Part shown: positions 40,770 through 51,629 of the stretch, in pieces
How the letters are laid out: every line of letters starts with the position of its first letter
How positions within the stretch are numbered: the stretch's first letter is position 1
Source: Seminavis robusta
Lineage: Eukaryota; Bacillariophyta; Bacillariophyceae; Naviculales; Naviculaceae
Assembly: GCA_903772945.1 (NCBI GenBank)
Contig: CAICTM010000093.1
Span: forward strand, 60,004 to 124,003
DNA: 64,000 nt
Direction: 5' to 3'
Made by a program: the position numbers and the translations under genes
Notes under the pieces: model-generated
The model's input: only the letters and a program-made list of their open reading frames with translations
Told to the model about the DNA's origin: nothing
Databases searched by the model: none

Positions 40770-41930
40770 ATGTCAATTCTCAAGCTTGTTGTTGAAACGA
40801 TTTCAGAGCTCGATGAGGTCAACAGGTCCTCTTTGGAAGACATCCAAGGCGAGATGGTCATGCACATTAAAGCACGGTATCAAAGCGGGAACTCTGGTTC
40901 CAGCTCATCCTTGGGGCGGTGGAAGATAAACGTTCTCGTGTTCGCTCAGTGCACCCACATCGCCCGAAACGGCGCAAGGGACCAGGTACCGGTACTGCCC
41001 ACTGCATCCCGGCTTCCATTCCACCGGAAGAGGACCGAAACTCTCTGCCGTGGGAAACATTTGAAAGCGGAAAACAGCCCGGTGCACAGTTGCCTGCAAA
41101 GAATGAAAAATCAACAACATGTCTCCATGCAATGATTTCCAAACCTCGGTCGAGACATCCGCAACAGCTGTCTTTGGCTGAAAAAGTCTTTTCGGTGGAT
41201 CTTGTAGCTATAGATGGGAACTTTGGCGTCCACGAGCTGTTCGTCGTGTCCAAAACCAACAAAAGGTTGCGCAGTGTGATTCGATTCGCATGGAACCCTT
41301 TTTCCTGGCGGCAACCCCAAGGGATCCAAAGAAAGACTTGTCCCACTTTTAAACTTAAAGCCAATCAAATCTATACACCTTCCGCCTGCGCCTCCTGAGA
41401 ATCGTCAACGGGCGACGCTGTGAAAACTGCAATCAGCGGGGTTGCCGATTGGTGACCCAAGAACACACAGTGTCTTCTTGTGCTACCAGGTACAAGGATG
41501 TACCAATGCCAACTTTACCCGTAAAGTGGACCGAAATGGGCGTTGGAAATTTCGTCTTGGACATCCTCGCGTTTTCTCAGGCCAAACCAATGAGCGCAAG
41601 TAGACTACTGAACCAGCGCAAGACCAGCACAGATACCGCAATAGGTGAGGATGTATGAACGTCCCTACCGTACAGAGAAAGTGCAACGGAGAAGAAAGGG
41701 CAGGCCCCATCTTGACATTGATGGATGCAGGGCTGCCCTTGAACAAGATTGCGGCAAATAGAGATGTTCACTTATCAGGCCGATCAAAATCATTGACACC
41801 TATGAAACGTACGTTCGGGGAAACAAGGACGTCTACTTTTTGGTTCAAAAGGTGGAACGGCGGAAGCAGAACTCCCCTGAACAAACGAAGGAGACATGAA
41901 GAAGGACGAGGGCCTTTGAGGATACGCAAG
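40770..41930 (+). pseudogene. broken gene, protein-like segments in several frames
   Basis: Protein-like stretches follow one another in changing frames. Frame one, from the ATG at 40770, reads MSILKLVVETISELDEVNRS followed by a helical segment that faintly recalls a linker-histone winged helix. A second frame from about 40919 carries a basic HRPKRRKG patch and VDLVAIDGNFGVHELFVVSK. A third carries CENCNQRGC (41432-41458), then a shifted frame gives FLCYQVQGCTNANFTRKVDR and GRWKFRLGHPRVF. Near 41790-41890 a further frame reads IDTYETYVRGNKDVYFLVQK. The junctions lack good GT..AG introns, so decay or sequence errors are likelier than splicing. Family not identified; a zinc-binding Cys cluster is possible. 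Confidence 0.4.
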
Positions 41931-41939
41931 CCTTAGAAG

Positions 41940-42545
41940 GATCTGTTAATAGTTGATGCCGCATCTCCATTGGATTTGGAGAACCTGGACTGAACACTTC
42001 CTGCGTCGAACTGCGTCTAATGGCGCCCAATTTGATATCCATTGTACGTTTAAAAACAGATGGCACTCATTAGTTTCGGGGCTAGTTGGCTAGAAAGAAT
42101 ATCACAGCTGGCTAGTACCATTGTAGACTGTGACTGGCGGAGAGAAGAGGGTTCCCTAGCTAAAGCGGCGCGGAGACAAGCTCGGCAATAGAATAAATCA
42201 TCTCTCCGATGCAAGGGCTGTCCCTGCAAGCTGTTGCAGAAACCCCGTGAAAAAGTGAGCATGTTCGCTTCTACGAAATCTTGACACCCAGTCGGTCATG
42301 GCGTATCTTTTTACCTTTAAATCATAATGGTGCAGAAGACTCAAAGCTTTATCGCTTCTTCCCTCACCAGATCCTCTGAAGATCTTCTCCTCAGCTCTCA
42401 TCTCCTTGCCGTGGCTCTCACCTCCGTGCCGTACGGTAGGCTCGACTATCTGGCAGCCTATCGGACTGTGAGCGGTCCTTGCTCAGATAAACCTTTGCAC
42501 TGCACTCTGCCGTGCTGATCTGTCTTGTCAACAACACGAATCAAG
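41940..42545. other. intergenic, promoter side of carrier-protein gene
   Basis: No gene seen. A stretch rich in CTC/GCC before 42540 forms the leader of the next gene. Confidence 0.5.
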
Positions 42546-45500
42546 ATGGCCTCTTCACCGCCGTCGCCAAGCACAAGCGATGACGAGTCATCCGAAGAAG
42601 ACTCTCCCACCATTCCCGAGCCCGATGTTGCAGGTGATGACACTGGAACTGCTGGTGAATCGCAAGGCGATACTGCAGAGGAGGTACAAGTAGACGATGG
42701 AGCAGATGAGGAAAGTGAGGCTGCTACTGCTGCGAAAAGTGGTGTTGGCCAGAAGGAATCAGAAGACGACGAAGCGGTAGCTGAGACCACCGCCAATGAC
42801 ACGCCAAAGGATAAAGACGGTGAAGACGGAGAAGGGGAGACCAGTGAAGTGGGCATAGACGAGGACAATGCAGTGGATGAACAAGACGGGGTAGGAAAAG
42901 ACGGTCGAGTGGATCAAGTCGATGCCGAGACAAAAGACGAAGACGTAAAGAAGGAGGGCGGATCAATGGCAGAGGAACCCAATGACAAAGAGGATCTCGA
43001 GCCAGCTGTCGCAACAACATCAGACGACAAGGATGACACAGTATCAGATGACGAGGATGACGTAACAGAAACAAAAGCTGACGATGATACCACACTAATG
43101 CCACCACCCTCAGAGTCACAGACAGTGGAAACAGCAAATGCCGTCCGAGCGGACGAGTCACTACGCAGCAGTACTCCCGCACCAGCTCCTGCTCCCGCAC
43201 CCGCACCACGAACCAAGACACACGAAGCACCTCAGCATGTTACCAGGCCTACCGGTAGCAAAACGTGGTTGTCAGGTGCCATTGCCACCATTGGCAATAT
43301 TCCCACAGCCGTGGCCAAACGCACGATAACGCCCGTCGGAACTCTCAGCGTCCATTCAGGACATAGCAGTGTCATGACATCAGCAAGTAGTGATCACAAC
43401 AGCACCGCTCGCAGTGTGGATTCGACCGGGAGTGCTTCCACCGAACGAGCACAAAATCGACGGCCAGGAAAGAGAAAGAGCAAAACGAAAAAGAAGAGGA
43501 TTGACCCAGACACGTTGGCAAAATACACAAACCAAGTCACATCCTTGCTCGAAGAACACTTTGGAGCCATCAAAGACGACGAAGCCACATTTGAAGACAT
43601 GGGACTCACATCTGCCAAAGCCATCGAACTCAATACGCAAGTGGCCAAGTCGTTGGGTGTCACGATGCCACATGACTACCTGTACGAGTTCTGTGCCACA
43701 CCGGCCATTTTCAAGACATATGTTGTCAGTCGCATGAGCCAGGATGAAAGCTTTGAAACGGTTCCTCGAAGACCCGTGGTAGAACGAAAGATGCATCCCA
43801 AGTACAAGCTTCGATGGGGGACCATGGGCATATATCAAGCAGTTCTTGCCGTGGTAATCTTGTTGCTGTGCACGTTGTCATTGTTGCCATGCTGGTACTT
43901 GTTTGATGCTTTGTGGAAGGTCGACATGCTGTCCCTGCTGGTGCCCATTTACATGGTGAGCGCTACTGCAGTGCTGGTCGTGACAAAATGGGTTGTCGTC
44001 GGACACTATCGGGCAAAAAAGATATCAGCTCCATCACTACTCTACTTGCAATTCTGGTTTGTTGATCGGTAAGTTGTAAAACTACGTACATGAACCAGCT
44101 GCGTGTTTGGCATTCTTATGCCAAAAGTCACTCACAAAACCCCCATCCAATTCTTTGATCGAAAGCTTGGTAGCGATTTGGGAATGCTATGTCGGACGGT
44201 TCCTGCTGGATACGCCCTGGTTATGTGGGGTGTACATGTTGCTGGGTGCAAATATCAGCTTGTCTTGCAACCTCAAGGGCTTCATTCGAGAATTTGATCT
44301 CGTCACTATTGAACCGTATGCTACACTGGATTATCCCTGTCTACAGGCACGGTCTTTCCAATCCTGGGATGTCATGGAACGAGGTCCTACCATGATATTT
44401 CGATCCATTACGATCGGCACAAAGAGCTACGTCCGCGGATTCTTGTCGCCCGGGGTCCGTGTGGGCCGGAAGGTATGTGCAAACAACTAGGTAGCTGTGT
44501 GACAAGTTGCCAGAAACTCATTCCCTTTGTTTTCATTTCCACTATCCAGGCCCATGTCGCAAAGTTATCTGTGGTACCCGAGGGATCTGTAATCCCAGAA
44601 AAAACCTTGGCAGCAGGGAATCCAGCCGTCTTGGCGGGTTCAGCTCCCAAACATACCTACTATGGATGGGGCCTCTTCAGTCTTCTCAAGACAATCTTCA
44701 TGTACTTCGATCTGTGGCTATTTTTCCTGCTGGCGAAAATGGCAGCGCTAGTCACCAAAGCAGTCCTCGGAGGTGGGAATGGCACCAACGACTTGAACAT
44801 TTGGGCATTTTTGTGTTTCCTATTTGTTTACGCAATCTCCATGCTTGTGAGCAGTGTCCTTGTCAAATGGCTTCTCATTGGAAGGCGAAACCCAGGACCA
44901 GCTCGGGAGTATGTCTGGCAGGCCTTTGCTGACTGGGCAGCAGACTATCACTTTTCCCTTGCCATCCTGTTGTACCGAATTGTCGCCAGTCAATCACGCC
45001 TTTCCAACTTGCTGCTAATGCTGCATGGCATGTCGTTGGATTTCGCCTCTAAGGTCAACATTGCGTGTTTCCCCCCTTCCAAAGTTGATATGATCTGCAT
45101 GCGGCGATCGTTCGTTGCAAATTGTACGTTCGATGTCAGGAAGAATGGCGAGTTTCGCAAAACCATCATCGAAGACAGCACTATTGGATCCGGAAGTCAT
45201 ATCGCTCCGGGTATGTCCTTATGCCGGGCAGTGGTCCCTCCCTTGAGTTTTGTAGGAGAAGATGTTGATAAGAAGGGGATGAAGCACATGAGCCATCTTG
45301 TCAACTCGTGGCGACTCTACTTCCATGAGATTGTGAACCTCTACCTTCACTGCGTCTTTATCGCGGTCTTCTATGTCACACTCCTCCCAGCCTACAAATA
45401 CTGGATGCTGTTCTACGAAGCCGGAATCAACGGGGGCCATTTTTGGATAGTTTCTGTCGGTGTAATCACCATTTTGACGTACACCTGGGCTCTGGTTCTG

Positions 45501-45992
45501 CTGGTGCTGCAAGCCATTGCTCTATGTGGTGTTTCAGAAAAAAGACCGTATCCTTGGAGCATGCCATTCTACAACGTCTACCAGTCATTTCTGGATACCT
45601 TCCAAGAGTATTCTCTGGCCTGGCATGTGCTGTATGGAACTCAGCTGTTAAACGATTGTATACGGTTGTTGGGGGCCAACGTACATGGTCGGGCACTGCT
45701 GTTTGCTCGAAGCTTTGCAGATTTTCCCTTGCTGACTATAGGCGACAAAGCGGTTGTCGATGGAGCACGAGTCTCAGGCAACGTGACACTGTACGACTTC
45801 GTAGAACTGGCACCTTCCTACACGTCCGGAATTGTCTACGATGGATCTGTGATAATGGGCAACGGACTGGGGATCAAACAGAGGATTGGCCCGTTCCGAG
45901 CGATTGTACAGAGCTCCGAAGAGCTGAGAATGCCTGAACCAGGGTATTCGGAAAGAAGATTAACACACACACCAGAGGTAACCATGGTATAA
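42546..45992 (+). CDS. carrier-domain multi-pass membrane protein, Pls/NRPS-terminal-like
   Basis: Exons 42546-44068, 44166-44472 and 44550-45992 total 1091 codons (1090 residues). Residues 1-210 are very acidic and disordered; an Ala-Pro repeat (APAPAPAPAP) and a Ser/Thr-rich basic part follow. About 315-390 is a peptidyl/acyl-carrier domain: VTSLLEEHFGAIKDDEATFE then DMGLTSAKAIELN, where Ser356 sits at the expected phosphopantetheine position. After that come six to seven membrane helices alternating with soluble segments that contain hexapeptide-like turns (IIEDSTIGSGSHIAPGMSLC, SVVPEGSVIPEKTLAAGNPAV, FPLLTIGDKAVVDGARVSGN). Family knowledge: this is the arrangement of the terminal domain of bacterial epsilon-poly-lysine synthetase and relatives, which normally follows adenylation and carrier domains in one chain. 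No adenylation domain is present here, so an activating partner would have to act in trans. Expected location is a membrane; the product is unknown. Confidence 0.8.
44069..44165 (+). other. intron 1 of carrier-domain gene (97 nt)
   Basis: GTAAGTTG donor. The acceptor is the AG in gatcgaaag, the only one nearby that restores the next exon's frame (phase 2). Confidence 0.75.
44473..44549 (+). other. intron 2 of carrier-domain gene (77 nt)
   Basis: GTATGTGC donor, TTTCCACTATCCAG acceptor with a pyrimidine-rich tract, phase 0. Confidence 0.9.
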
Positions 45993-47220
45993 CAAAGGCG
46001 AACAGCTGCATCAAAACCAACCTATTATACCACCTGTTCGAGAGAGCATCCTAGCGTAGCCCAAAGTAAATGCATTTCATCGTTTGGTTGCTAGCTAGGA
46101 GCAGAAGTTCCCTGTGGCTGCAGCCGTGAAACAATTTAGGCCTTCTCTCAAAACCGTCTTCCGTCTCGATCTCCAATGAATCCCTGATCTTGTGCACCAA
46201 CTTGACTGGCTCAGCAACCAGCTGCTTGTAGGAGACATGATAAACATTAGGATCTGCCTTGACCTGGCCTTTACAGAATGCAACCAAAGCATCACTGGAC
46301 AATGCATCCTTCGTCTTCAGGTTCAAATCAATGGACTTCGGCCAGTCAAGATCCTTACATCCAGTTCCTTGGCTGGGTTCGTGCAATCAACCTGCGATGG
46401 CTCGGACTACTACTCTTGCAGGCTTCAGATGTGTGATGGCTACAGCTGCTTCAGGGATGGCTTCCCCAAAGTGCAAGAATTGAAGTTGTGAGGGGGGACT
46501 TGAGAGGACAAAGCACTCATTGGGATGCTGGTTTTCTCCTTGACCTGCTTCCTCTCACTCTATGGGACATTTCGGAGCTGATTCTCTCGCTGATCTGCAT
46601 TCTTCATTGGTTGTTGAATCCATTCACAAGTTTTGTGACTCTCTCAAGACAAACTCTGTCAAGCTCCGCTGGGTTGGACGCAAGAATCTTCATATTGTTC
46701 TGACACCACGACTCCCCCAATATTTGTTGATACTCCATCATGCAGAGAAACCCTATGTTAGGCCAAACCCAACTCAGCAGGCCACTGATCTGTACTGACT
46801 CTTGCCTGCACCCACAAAGAATAGCATGCCTATCAATCTACTGCATGGAAGAAAGGAGACGTAGCAAGGCTTTTGAGATATCCAAAACCTCCTTGGGGGA
46901 AAATCTATAGGACTACCGTACCTTGCAGCTGAAGAGCTGCAAAAACGTTGGACACACTGGAAGAAATCAGAATCAAACCAACTTTTAGAACCAATGTAAC
47001 ATTAGGCACCTATTTATCACACGAGACAGACTTGATCATCCAGCCATCATAGAATACGAAATTCTCGTGGGAGAATGCTGGCTTTCACAACCACCATCCC
47101 CGTGAGAGATCCACTCCACTCCATGACAACACCAGTCGAGCCGATGACCGTACCGAATCACGCTACCGGTATCCACAGGTCCACAGACAGAGCGGCTGCC
47201 ACAATACCAAAGCTTGCAGT
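45993..47220. other. intergenic, with sulfotransferase relic
   Basis: Besides the relic, a plus-strand ORF of 78 codons at 46562-46798 reads like protein in places (SIHKFCDSLKTNSVKLRW) but has no family. Otherwise empty. Confidence 0.45.
46051..46386 (-). pseudogene. sulfotransferase C-terminal relic
   Basis: 111 codons on the minus strand with an in-frame stop directly upstream. The segment VYHVSYKQLVAEPVKLVHKI matches the C-terminal pattern of sulfotransferases (V-x-Y-E/K-x-L-V-x-x-P-x-x-x-V-x-x-I). The N-terminal PAPS-binding loop is absent, so this is a fragment. The DNA to its right (46387-46800) yields no continuation in any frame that I can recognise. Confidence 0.5.
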
Positions 47221-48834
47221 TCACACAAGTACGAACAGCACGAGTCCCACAACAAAACTCAATGCTAGAGGGTGTTGTGCCTTGGCGCCACTGGTTGGCG
47301 AGTTAAAGACCCAGCTCCACCATTCATTGGCCACACAGAGTCTGGCATCATTGCCAGACAAACGCATGACGCGTCCAAAGTAGCTGTCATCATAGTAGAT
47401 AGGGAGACCATCGAATTCCCAATGATTGCTCTCGGCATTCCATCGGTAGACAATTGCTGCTCCTTTGCCTTTATTGCCAAACTGTCCTCCAACCGCCACA
47501 CGGCTGCCATCCGTGGACAACGACACTGTGGTGTATCGATTGTGACTGAACGTTTCATTGCTCCAATTCAAGATTCCACCCACACGGGTCCATTCGCCCT
47601 GTTCCTGTTGCAGTCCCATGACAACGGCACCGGCATTGCTGCCAATGGCCACCAGTTGTCCGTTTCCCGACAAGCTAATGCTGCGTCCAAAATCTCGTGT
47701 CACCAATGCCTTGTCGAATTGCATCAATTCGGGTACCACAATGTCATTGCCCACTTGATTCCAAGAGTTATCGTCCAGCAATTCAAAGACGCGAACAAAT
47801 CCAATGGCTCGTTCGTCACAATGATGGGTATGCTGTGGGGCTCCCACGGCCACACGAGTGCCGTCCGGGTTGAGGGAGACAGTCTGACCAAATGTACTTT
47901 CACCAAACCTTCCATCCTCGCTGGCACAGGGGAAACATCCATCATCCAACGCGTAGATGCAGGTTCCATTGATGATATCTCCCAGCGGGGTCCACTTGTT
48001 GCTGGGAGTGGTGGTTGTGGAATTGTTGTCGTTGTCATCATCACTGGACGATCCATACTGTAACACTTGCACATAACTAAAGGTCGCAACTGGTGTTTCT
48101 TCCGTGACATTCCAAAAGGGCGGCCCCGAAAGACTGACATCAAAACGATTGACTTCCGTGACACCCACAGCCATCCGTGTTCCGTCAAAGCTCAGGGACG
48201 TCGAACGTCCGAATTCGGCCGTCCCCAAGTAGGGCAAGTCGGCAAAATCTCGCGCTGCCAGAAGCACGCTTCCCAGGGGCATCCAGCGTTTCGTGTTATC
48301 CTGTTGTTGTCCCAATCGATAGACTTGTACGTGTCCAAAACGATAGGAAGGGGAGAATCGATCCCCATTGGGCGATCCAATCGCCACAACGGTGCCATGT
48401 CCACTGATGCTGGAAGACTGCAGCAAACTTCCATTGATACCATCATCATCAATGGACCAAATTCCTGGCAGTATGTTTCCGACTGGTTGATATTCGTAGA
48501 GACTGGAGCTGCTGTCGTTTCCTCCTACCTTGACAATCTGCCACACAGTGGTGTTCATGAGATTGTTGTTGTCCTCGGGGGTATTCTCTGTATAGAACAT
48601 GGTCTCTATAAAGCGAGTTCCATCCGTATTAATGTCCATGGAAGCCACACCGCCAGTGCCTTTGATACTGCTCACTTTTCCACCCACGGGAGATTCAATC
48701 GACCCATTGATTGGATGCCAAGTCTCCTTGTCCAGAACATCAAAGACCAAAAATAGAAACACGGGTATCAAGATTCCCGCCAACAACAGAATAGAAAAAC
48801 CTATCGTAAGGCCAATGGCCAATGCAGAAGCCAT
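47221..48834 (-). CDS. FG-GAP-like beta-propeller membrane protein
   Basis: 537 residues, no intron. A strong N-terminal membrane helix (about 5-33, LAIGLTIGFSILLLAGILIP) acts as an anchor. The rest is a repeated propeller-type domain with blades of the form F-G-x-x-x-S-L-S-x-(D/N)-G-x-x-x-A-V-G: examples are FGRSTSLSFDGTRMAVGV, FGQTVSLNPDGTRVAVGAP, FGRSISLSGNGQLVAIGS and YTTVSLSTDGSRVAVGG. Several Asn-x-Ser/Thr sites fit exposure to the secretory lumen. A hydrophobic C-terminal stretch (LALSFVVGLVLFVLV) could be a second anchor or a lipid-anchor signal. Proteins of this layout are common in diatoms; integrin-alpha-like FG-GAP domains bind extracellular ligands, but no ligand can be assigned. 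Confidence 0.82.
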   Translation of the reverse strand: MASALAIGLTIGFSILLLAGILIPVFLFLVFDVLDKETWHPINGSIESPVGGKVSSIKGTGGVASMDINTDGTRFIETMFYTENTPEDNNNLMNTTVWQIVKVGGNDSSSSLYEYQPVGNILPGIWSIDDDGINGSLLQSSSISGHGTVVAIGSPNGDRFSPSYRFGHVQVYRLGQQQDNTKRWMPLGSVLLAARDFADLPYLGTAEFGRSTSLSFDGTRMAVGVTEVNRFDVSLSGPPFWNVTEETPVATFSYVQVLQYGSSSDDDNDNNSTTTTPSNKWTPLGDIINGTCIYALDDGCFPCASEDGRFGESTFGQTVSLNPDGTRVAVGAPQHTHHCDERAIGFVRVFELLDDNSWNQVGNDIVVPELMQFDKALVTRDFGRSISLSGNGQLVAIGSNAGAVVMGLQQEQGEWTRVGGILNWSNETFSHNRYTTVSLSTDGSRVAVGGQFGNKGKGAAIVYRWNAESNHWEFDGLPIYYDDSYFGRVMRLSGNDARLCVANEWWSWVFNSPTSGAKAQHPLALSFVVGLVLFVLV

Positions 48835-49298
48835 TTTGTAGACAGATCGACTGATAGGTTACTTGATTGATTGATAGATTGATTGATTGCAAGAGATGCT
48901 ATTTCGACTGTTGAGAATGATAGCAACGATATGGGGAGCTCTTGTTGTTTGTCATGGCATGGGGAAGCTGATGGGGAACAGGTTCCACTACAGGACTTCC
49001 GTATCCCCAATTTTAATGAAAGCAAGCTCATTAACGAACGTTAACCCCATTACTAGTATCTGTAAAAGAGAAGAAACTCCGCTTTAAAAGGCTTTTTGCC
49101 ACTGATACCAAACGTGAAGGTACGACTGTACAGTCGTGCTGTACTTACTGTACTGGGTCCTACAGTCTATTTAGTACTAGTAAAGGTAAAATACAGCTCC
49201 GCGTTTGGGGGCCTGATGACAATCGTCCAGCAGAGATGACCGGAGCTGACGCTGAAGCGCTCGTTCACCAACCATTGACCCCCATTGATTGAATCGCC
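48835..49298. other. divergent intergenic region
   Basis: Upstream DNA shared by the propeller gene (minus) and the first CRAL-TRIO-like gene (plus). TTGATTGATTGA runs at 48861-48890; no other feature seen. Confidence 0.5.
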
Positions 49299-50231
49299 AT
49301 GGCGGACGCTCAACCCGTACCGATTGTCGCTGCCAATGTGCCACAAGCTGCAGAGGATCCTTTTGCAGAGGAGGAAGAAGACGATGTAGACGAAGAAGAG
49401 GAACTAGTAGAGGAAGGTGGGCCATCCACACCTCTGAGTTTGGACGATCCCAGACGAATGGATCTGACGCCAGAAGAACATGGTTGGGCGCTTGTCATTA
49501 AGGAACTGGTTGAGGAAGAAGATGGACTGGACACACTGTCAGACTACTGGTACGCTCAGGTGGCTTTGGTGGACAAGGGCGACGTCGCAAATTCTATGGA
49601 GAGGATTCATCATATGCAACTCTTTCGCCAGGAGTATGACATTCAGGACACGGTGGCACAGGCAGAGCGGGCAGTGGCTAAATACATGGAACTATTTCCC
49701 GAATGCTTCCTCTCCTTTAGCTATAACAGTGCTTCTGGGAATTATACCCAAATCATTGATATTTCCAAATTCCACGCCTCGGTCATCAAAAAGCACCCCA
49801 CTGCCCACAAGGTTTGGTTCCAGGCAGCCTACTATGTCAATCATGCCTTGTGTTCGGACATGGATGCCATTCGCCGAGGAATGACGTTTCTCCTAGAGTG
49901 CATGGATTTTGATTGGAAAAAGAATTTTGGATTGGAAATGCTTCGACCTTATTGGTGTGATATTGCCGGTTTCTACCCACTGAATATCCACACTTTTCGA
50001 TATTTTCACACGGGAGTGTTTGTGAACATGCTGACCAGCATGGCCAAGAAATTCATGCCCGTTGCCATGAGAGATCAGTTTGAATTGGGGTGCATCAATG
50101 TATCGGGAAGCTTGAGTCCGATTTTCTTGGCTCCGACGGTGGAAGCTGCCAATGAAAGGACCATGAGCCGATTCCTCCACAGCCTGGAACTTCGCTACAA
50201 GAATGAGGAGTCATTCACCCTGAAAACATAA
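49299..50231 (+). CDS. CRAL-TRIO (Sec14)-like protein, paralogue 1
   Basis: 310 residues from the ATG at 49299. An acidic N-terminus (Glu/Asp runs at 20-40) precedes a helical part with DLTPEEHGWALVIKEL and WYAQVALVDKGDVANS, then a domain resembling Sec14/CRAL-TRIO lipid-transfer proteins. Visible marks are the WCDIAGFYPLNIHTFRYFHT stretch (the family's YP-x-x-x-x-x-x-x-x-(I/F)-N/H-x-P motif) and the following FVNMLTSMAKKFMPVAMRDQ. Such domains carry phosphoinositides, tocopherol or other hydrophobic ligands between membranes. No signal or membrane segment, so cytosolic. A tandem paralogue follows 475 bases downstream in the same orientation. Confidence 0.75.
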   Translation: MADAQPVPIVAANVPQAAEDPFAEEEEDDVDEEEELVEEGGPSTPLSLDDPRRMDLTPEEHGWALVIKELVEEEDGLDTLSDYWYAQVALVDKGDVANSMERIHHMQLFRQEYDIQDTVAQAERAVAKYMELFPECFLSFSYNSASGNYTQIIDISKFHASVIKKHPTAHKVWFQAAYYVNHALCSDMDAIRRGMTFLLECMDFDWKKNFGLEMLRPYWCDIAGFYPLNIHTFRYFHTGVFVNMLTSMAKKFMPVAMRDQFELGCINVSGSLSPIFLAPTVEAANERTMSRFLHSLELRYKNEESFTLKT

Positions 50232-50705
50232 TAATAGTATCATATATTTCCCTGCGTATCTGTTGAAACCATCACTGACCATGATATCGAGAGACTTCAA
50301 TAAATTGGCATGGCATGGTTTACAGGATGTTTACAGGATGAGAATTTGGGATCTGAACTTTTCTTTCTCTCTTGCTGGGGTCTTGAAGCCTTTGTTGCTT
50401 GGTCTGCAGCTACCTGCCACTGTTCTCGCCTGGTCCTCTCAAACGAATACGGTTGTACTTGTACCTGGTACCAGTACTCCTTCTGCCAACAATCATGTCC
50501 ATTTTTCCATTTTAGTTTTATATAGGCAGGGTTAGGGTTCCCGTACCGGCACATATTATGCCGCGTTTGCGGTCTGAGGTCACACATTGAACTTCTTCCT
50601 TTTATTGTAGAAGCTGGCCAATCAGCTGTGGCTTCCGCAACCAATATTGTATCGCTGTTGGTCACCTCCAGCCCACCGTTGGCCCAAATTGATAATAGAA
50701 GCACA

Positions 50706-51629
50706 ATGGCAGATGGTCAACCCGTACCGATTGTCCCTGCGAATGTGCTGCAAGCCGCAGAGGCTCCTCTTGCGGAAGAAGATGAAGTTGCTGAAGAGGA
50801 ACTAGTAGAGGAAGGTGGGCCATCCACACCTCTGAGTTTGGACGATCCCAGACGAATGGATCTGACGCCAGAAGAACATGGTTGGGCGCTTACCATTAAG
50901 GAACTGATGGAGGAAGAAGATGGACTGGACAAACTGTCAGACTACTGGTATGCTCAGGTGGCTTTGGTAGACAAGGGTGATGTGGCGAATGCCATGGAAC
51001 GGATTCATCATTTGCAGCTCTTGCGCGAGGAGTATGACATTCAGGACACGGTGGCACAGGCAGAGCGGGCAGTGGCTAAATTCATGGAACTATTTCCTGG
51101 ATGTTTCGTCTCCTTTACCTACAACCACAGTTGTGGGAATTATACACAAATCATTGATATTTCCAAATTCCACTCCTCGGTCATCAAAAAGGATCCCACT
51201 GCCCGCAAGGTTTGGTTCCAGACAACCTACTACGTCAATCACGCCTTGTCTTCAGACATGGAGGCCATTCGTCGAGGAATGGCATTTCTCCTAGAGTGCA
51301 TGGATTTTGATTGGAAAAAGAATTTTGGATTGGAAATTGTCCGTCCTTATTGGTGTGATATTGCCGGTTTCTACCCACTGAATATCCACACTTTTCGATA
51401 TTTTCACACGGGAGTATTTGTTAACATGCTGACCAGCATGGCCAAGAAATTCATGCCCGTTGCCATGAGAGATCAGTATGAATTGGGGTGCATTAATGTA
51501 TCGGGAAGCTTGAGTAAGCTTTTCTTGACTCCAACAGTGGAAGCTGCCAACGAAAGGACCATGAGCCGATTCCTCCACAGCCTGAAACTGCGCTACAAAA
51601 ATGAGAAATCGTTCACCCTGAAAAGATAA
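50706..51629 (+). CDS. CRAL-TRIO (Sec14)-like protein, paralogue 2
   Basis: 307 residues from the ATG at 50706. The frame is open to 50628, but the homologous start is MADGQPVPIV, matching MADAQPVPIV of paralogue 1. Sequence identity with paralogue 1 is high throughout (by eye above 85%), including long identical nucleotide stretches in the C-terminal half, so the duplication is fairly recent or maintained by gene conversion. The acidic N-terminal run is shorter. The CRAL-TRIO-type region is unchanged, so the ligand is probably similar. Intergenic sequence between the two does not match, so they may be regulated differently. Confidence 0.75.
   Translation: MADGQPVPIVPANVLQAAEAPLAEEDEVAEEELVEEGGPSTPLSLDDPRRMDLTPEEHGWALTIKELMEEEDGLDKLSDYWYAQVALVDKGDVANAMERIHHLQLLREEYDIQDTVAQAERAVAKFMELFPGCFVSFTYNHSCGNYTQIIDISKFHSSVIKKDPTARKVWFQTTYYVNHALSSDMEAIRRGMAFLLECMDFDWKKNFGLEIVRPYWCDIAGFYPLNIHTFRYFHTGVFVNMLTSMAKKFMPVAMRDQYELGCINVSGSLSKLFLTPTVEAANERTMSRFLHSLKLRYKNEKSFTLKR

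Noticed and set aside
41111-41364. Minus-strand ORFs across the broken gene region
   Set aside because: They mirror protein-like plus-strand frames and carry no recognisable motif.
42914-43216. Ser/Val-rich ORF on the minus strand opposite the acidic domain
   Set aside because: Shadow of the Asp/Glu/Ala codons of the carrier-domain gene.
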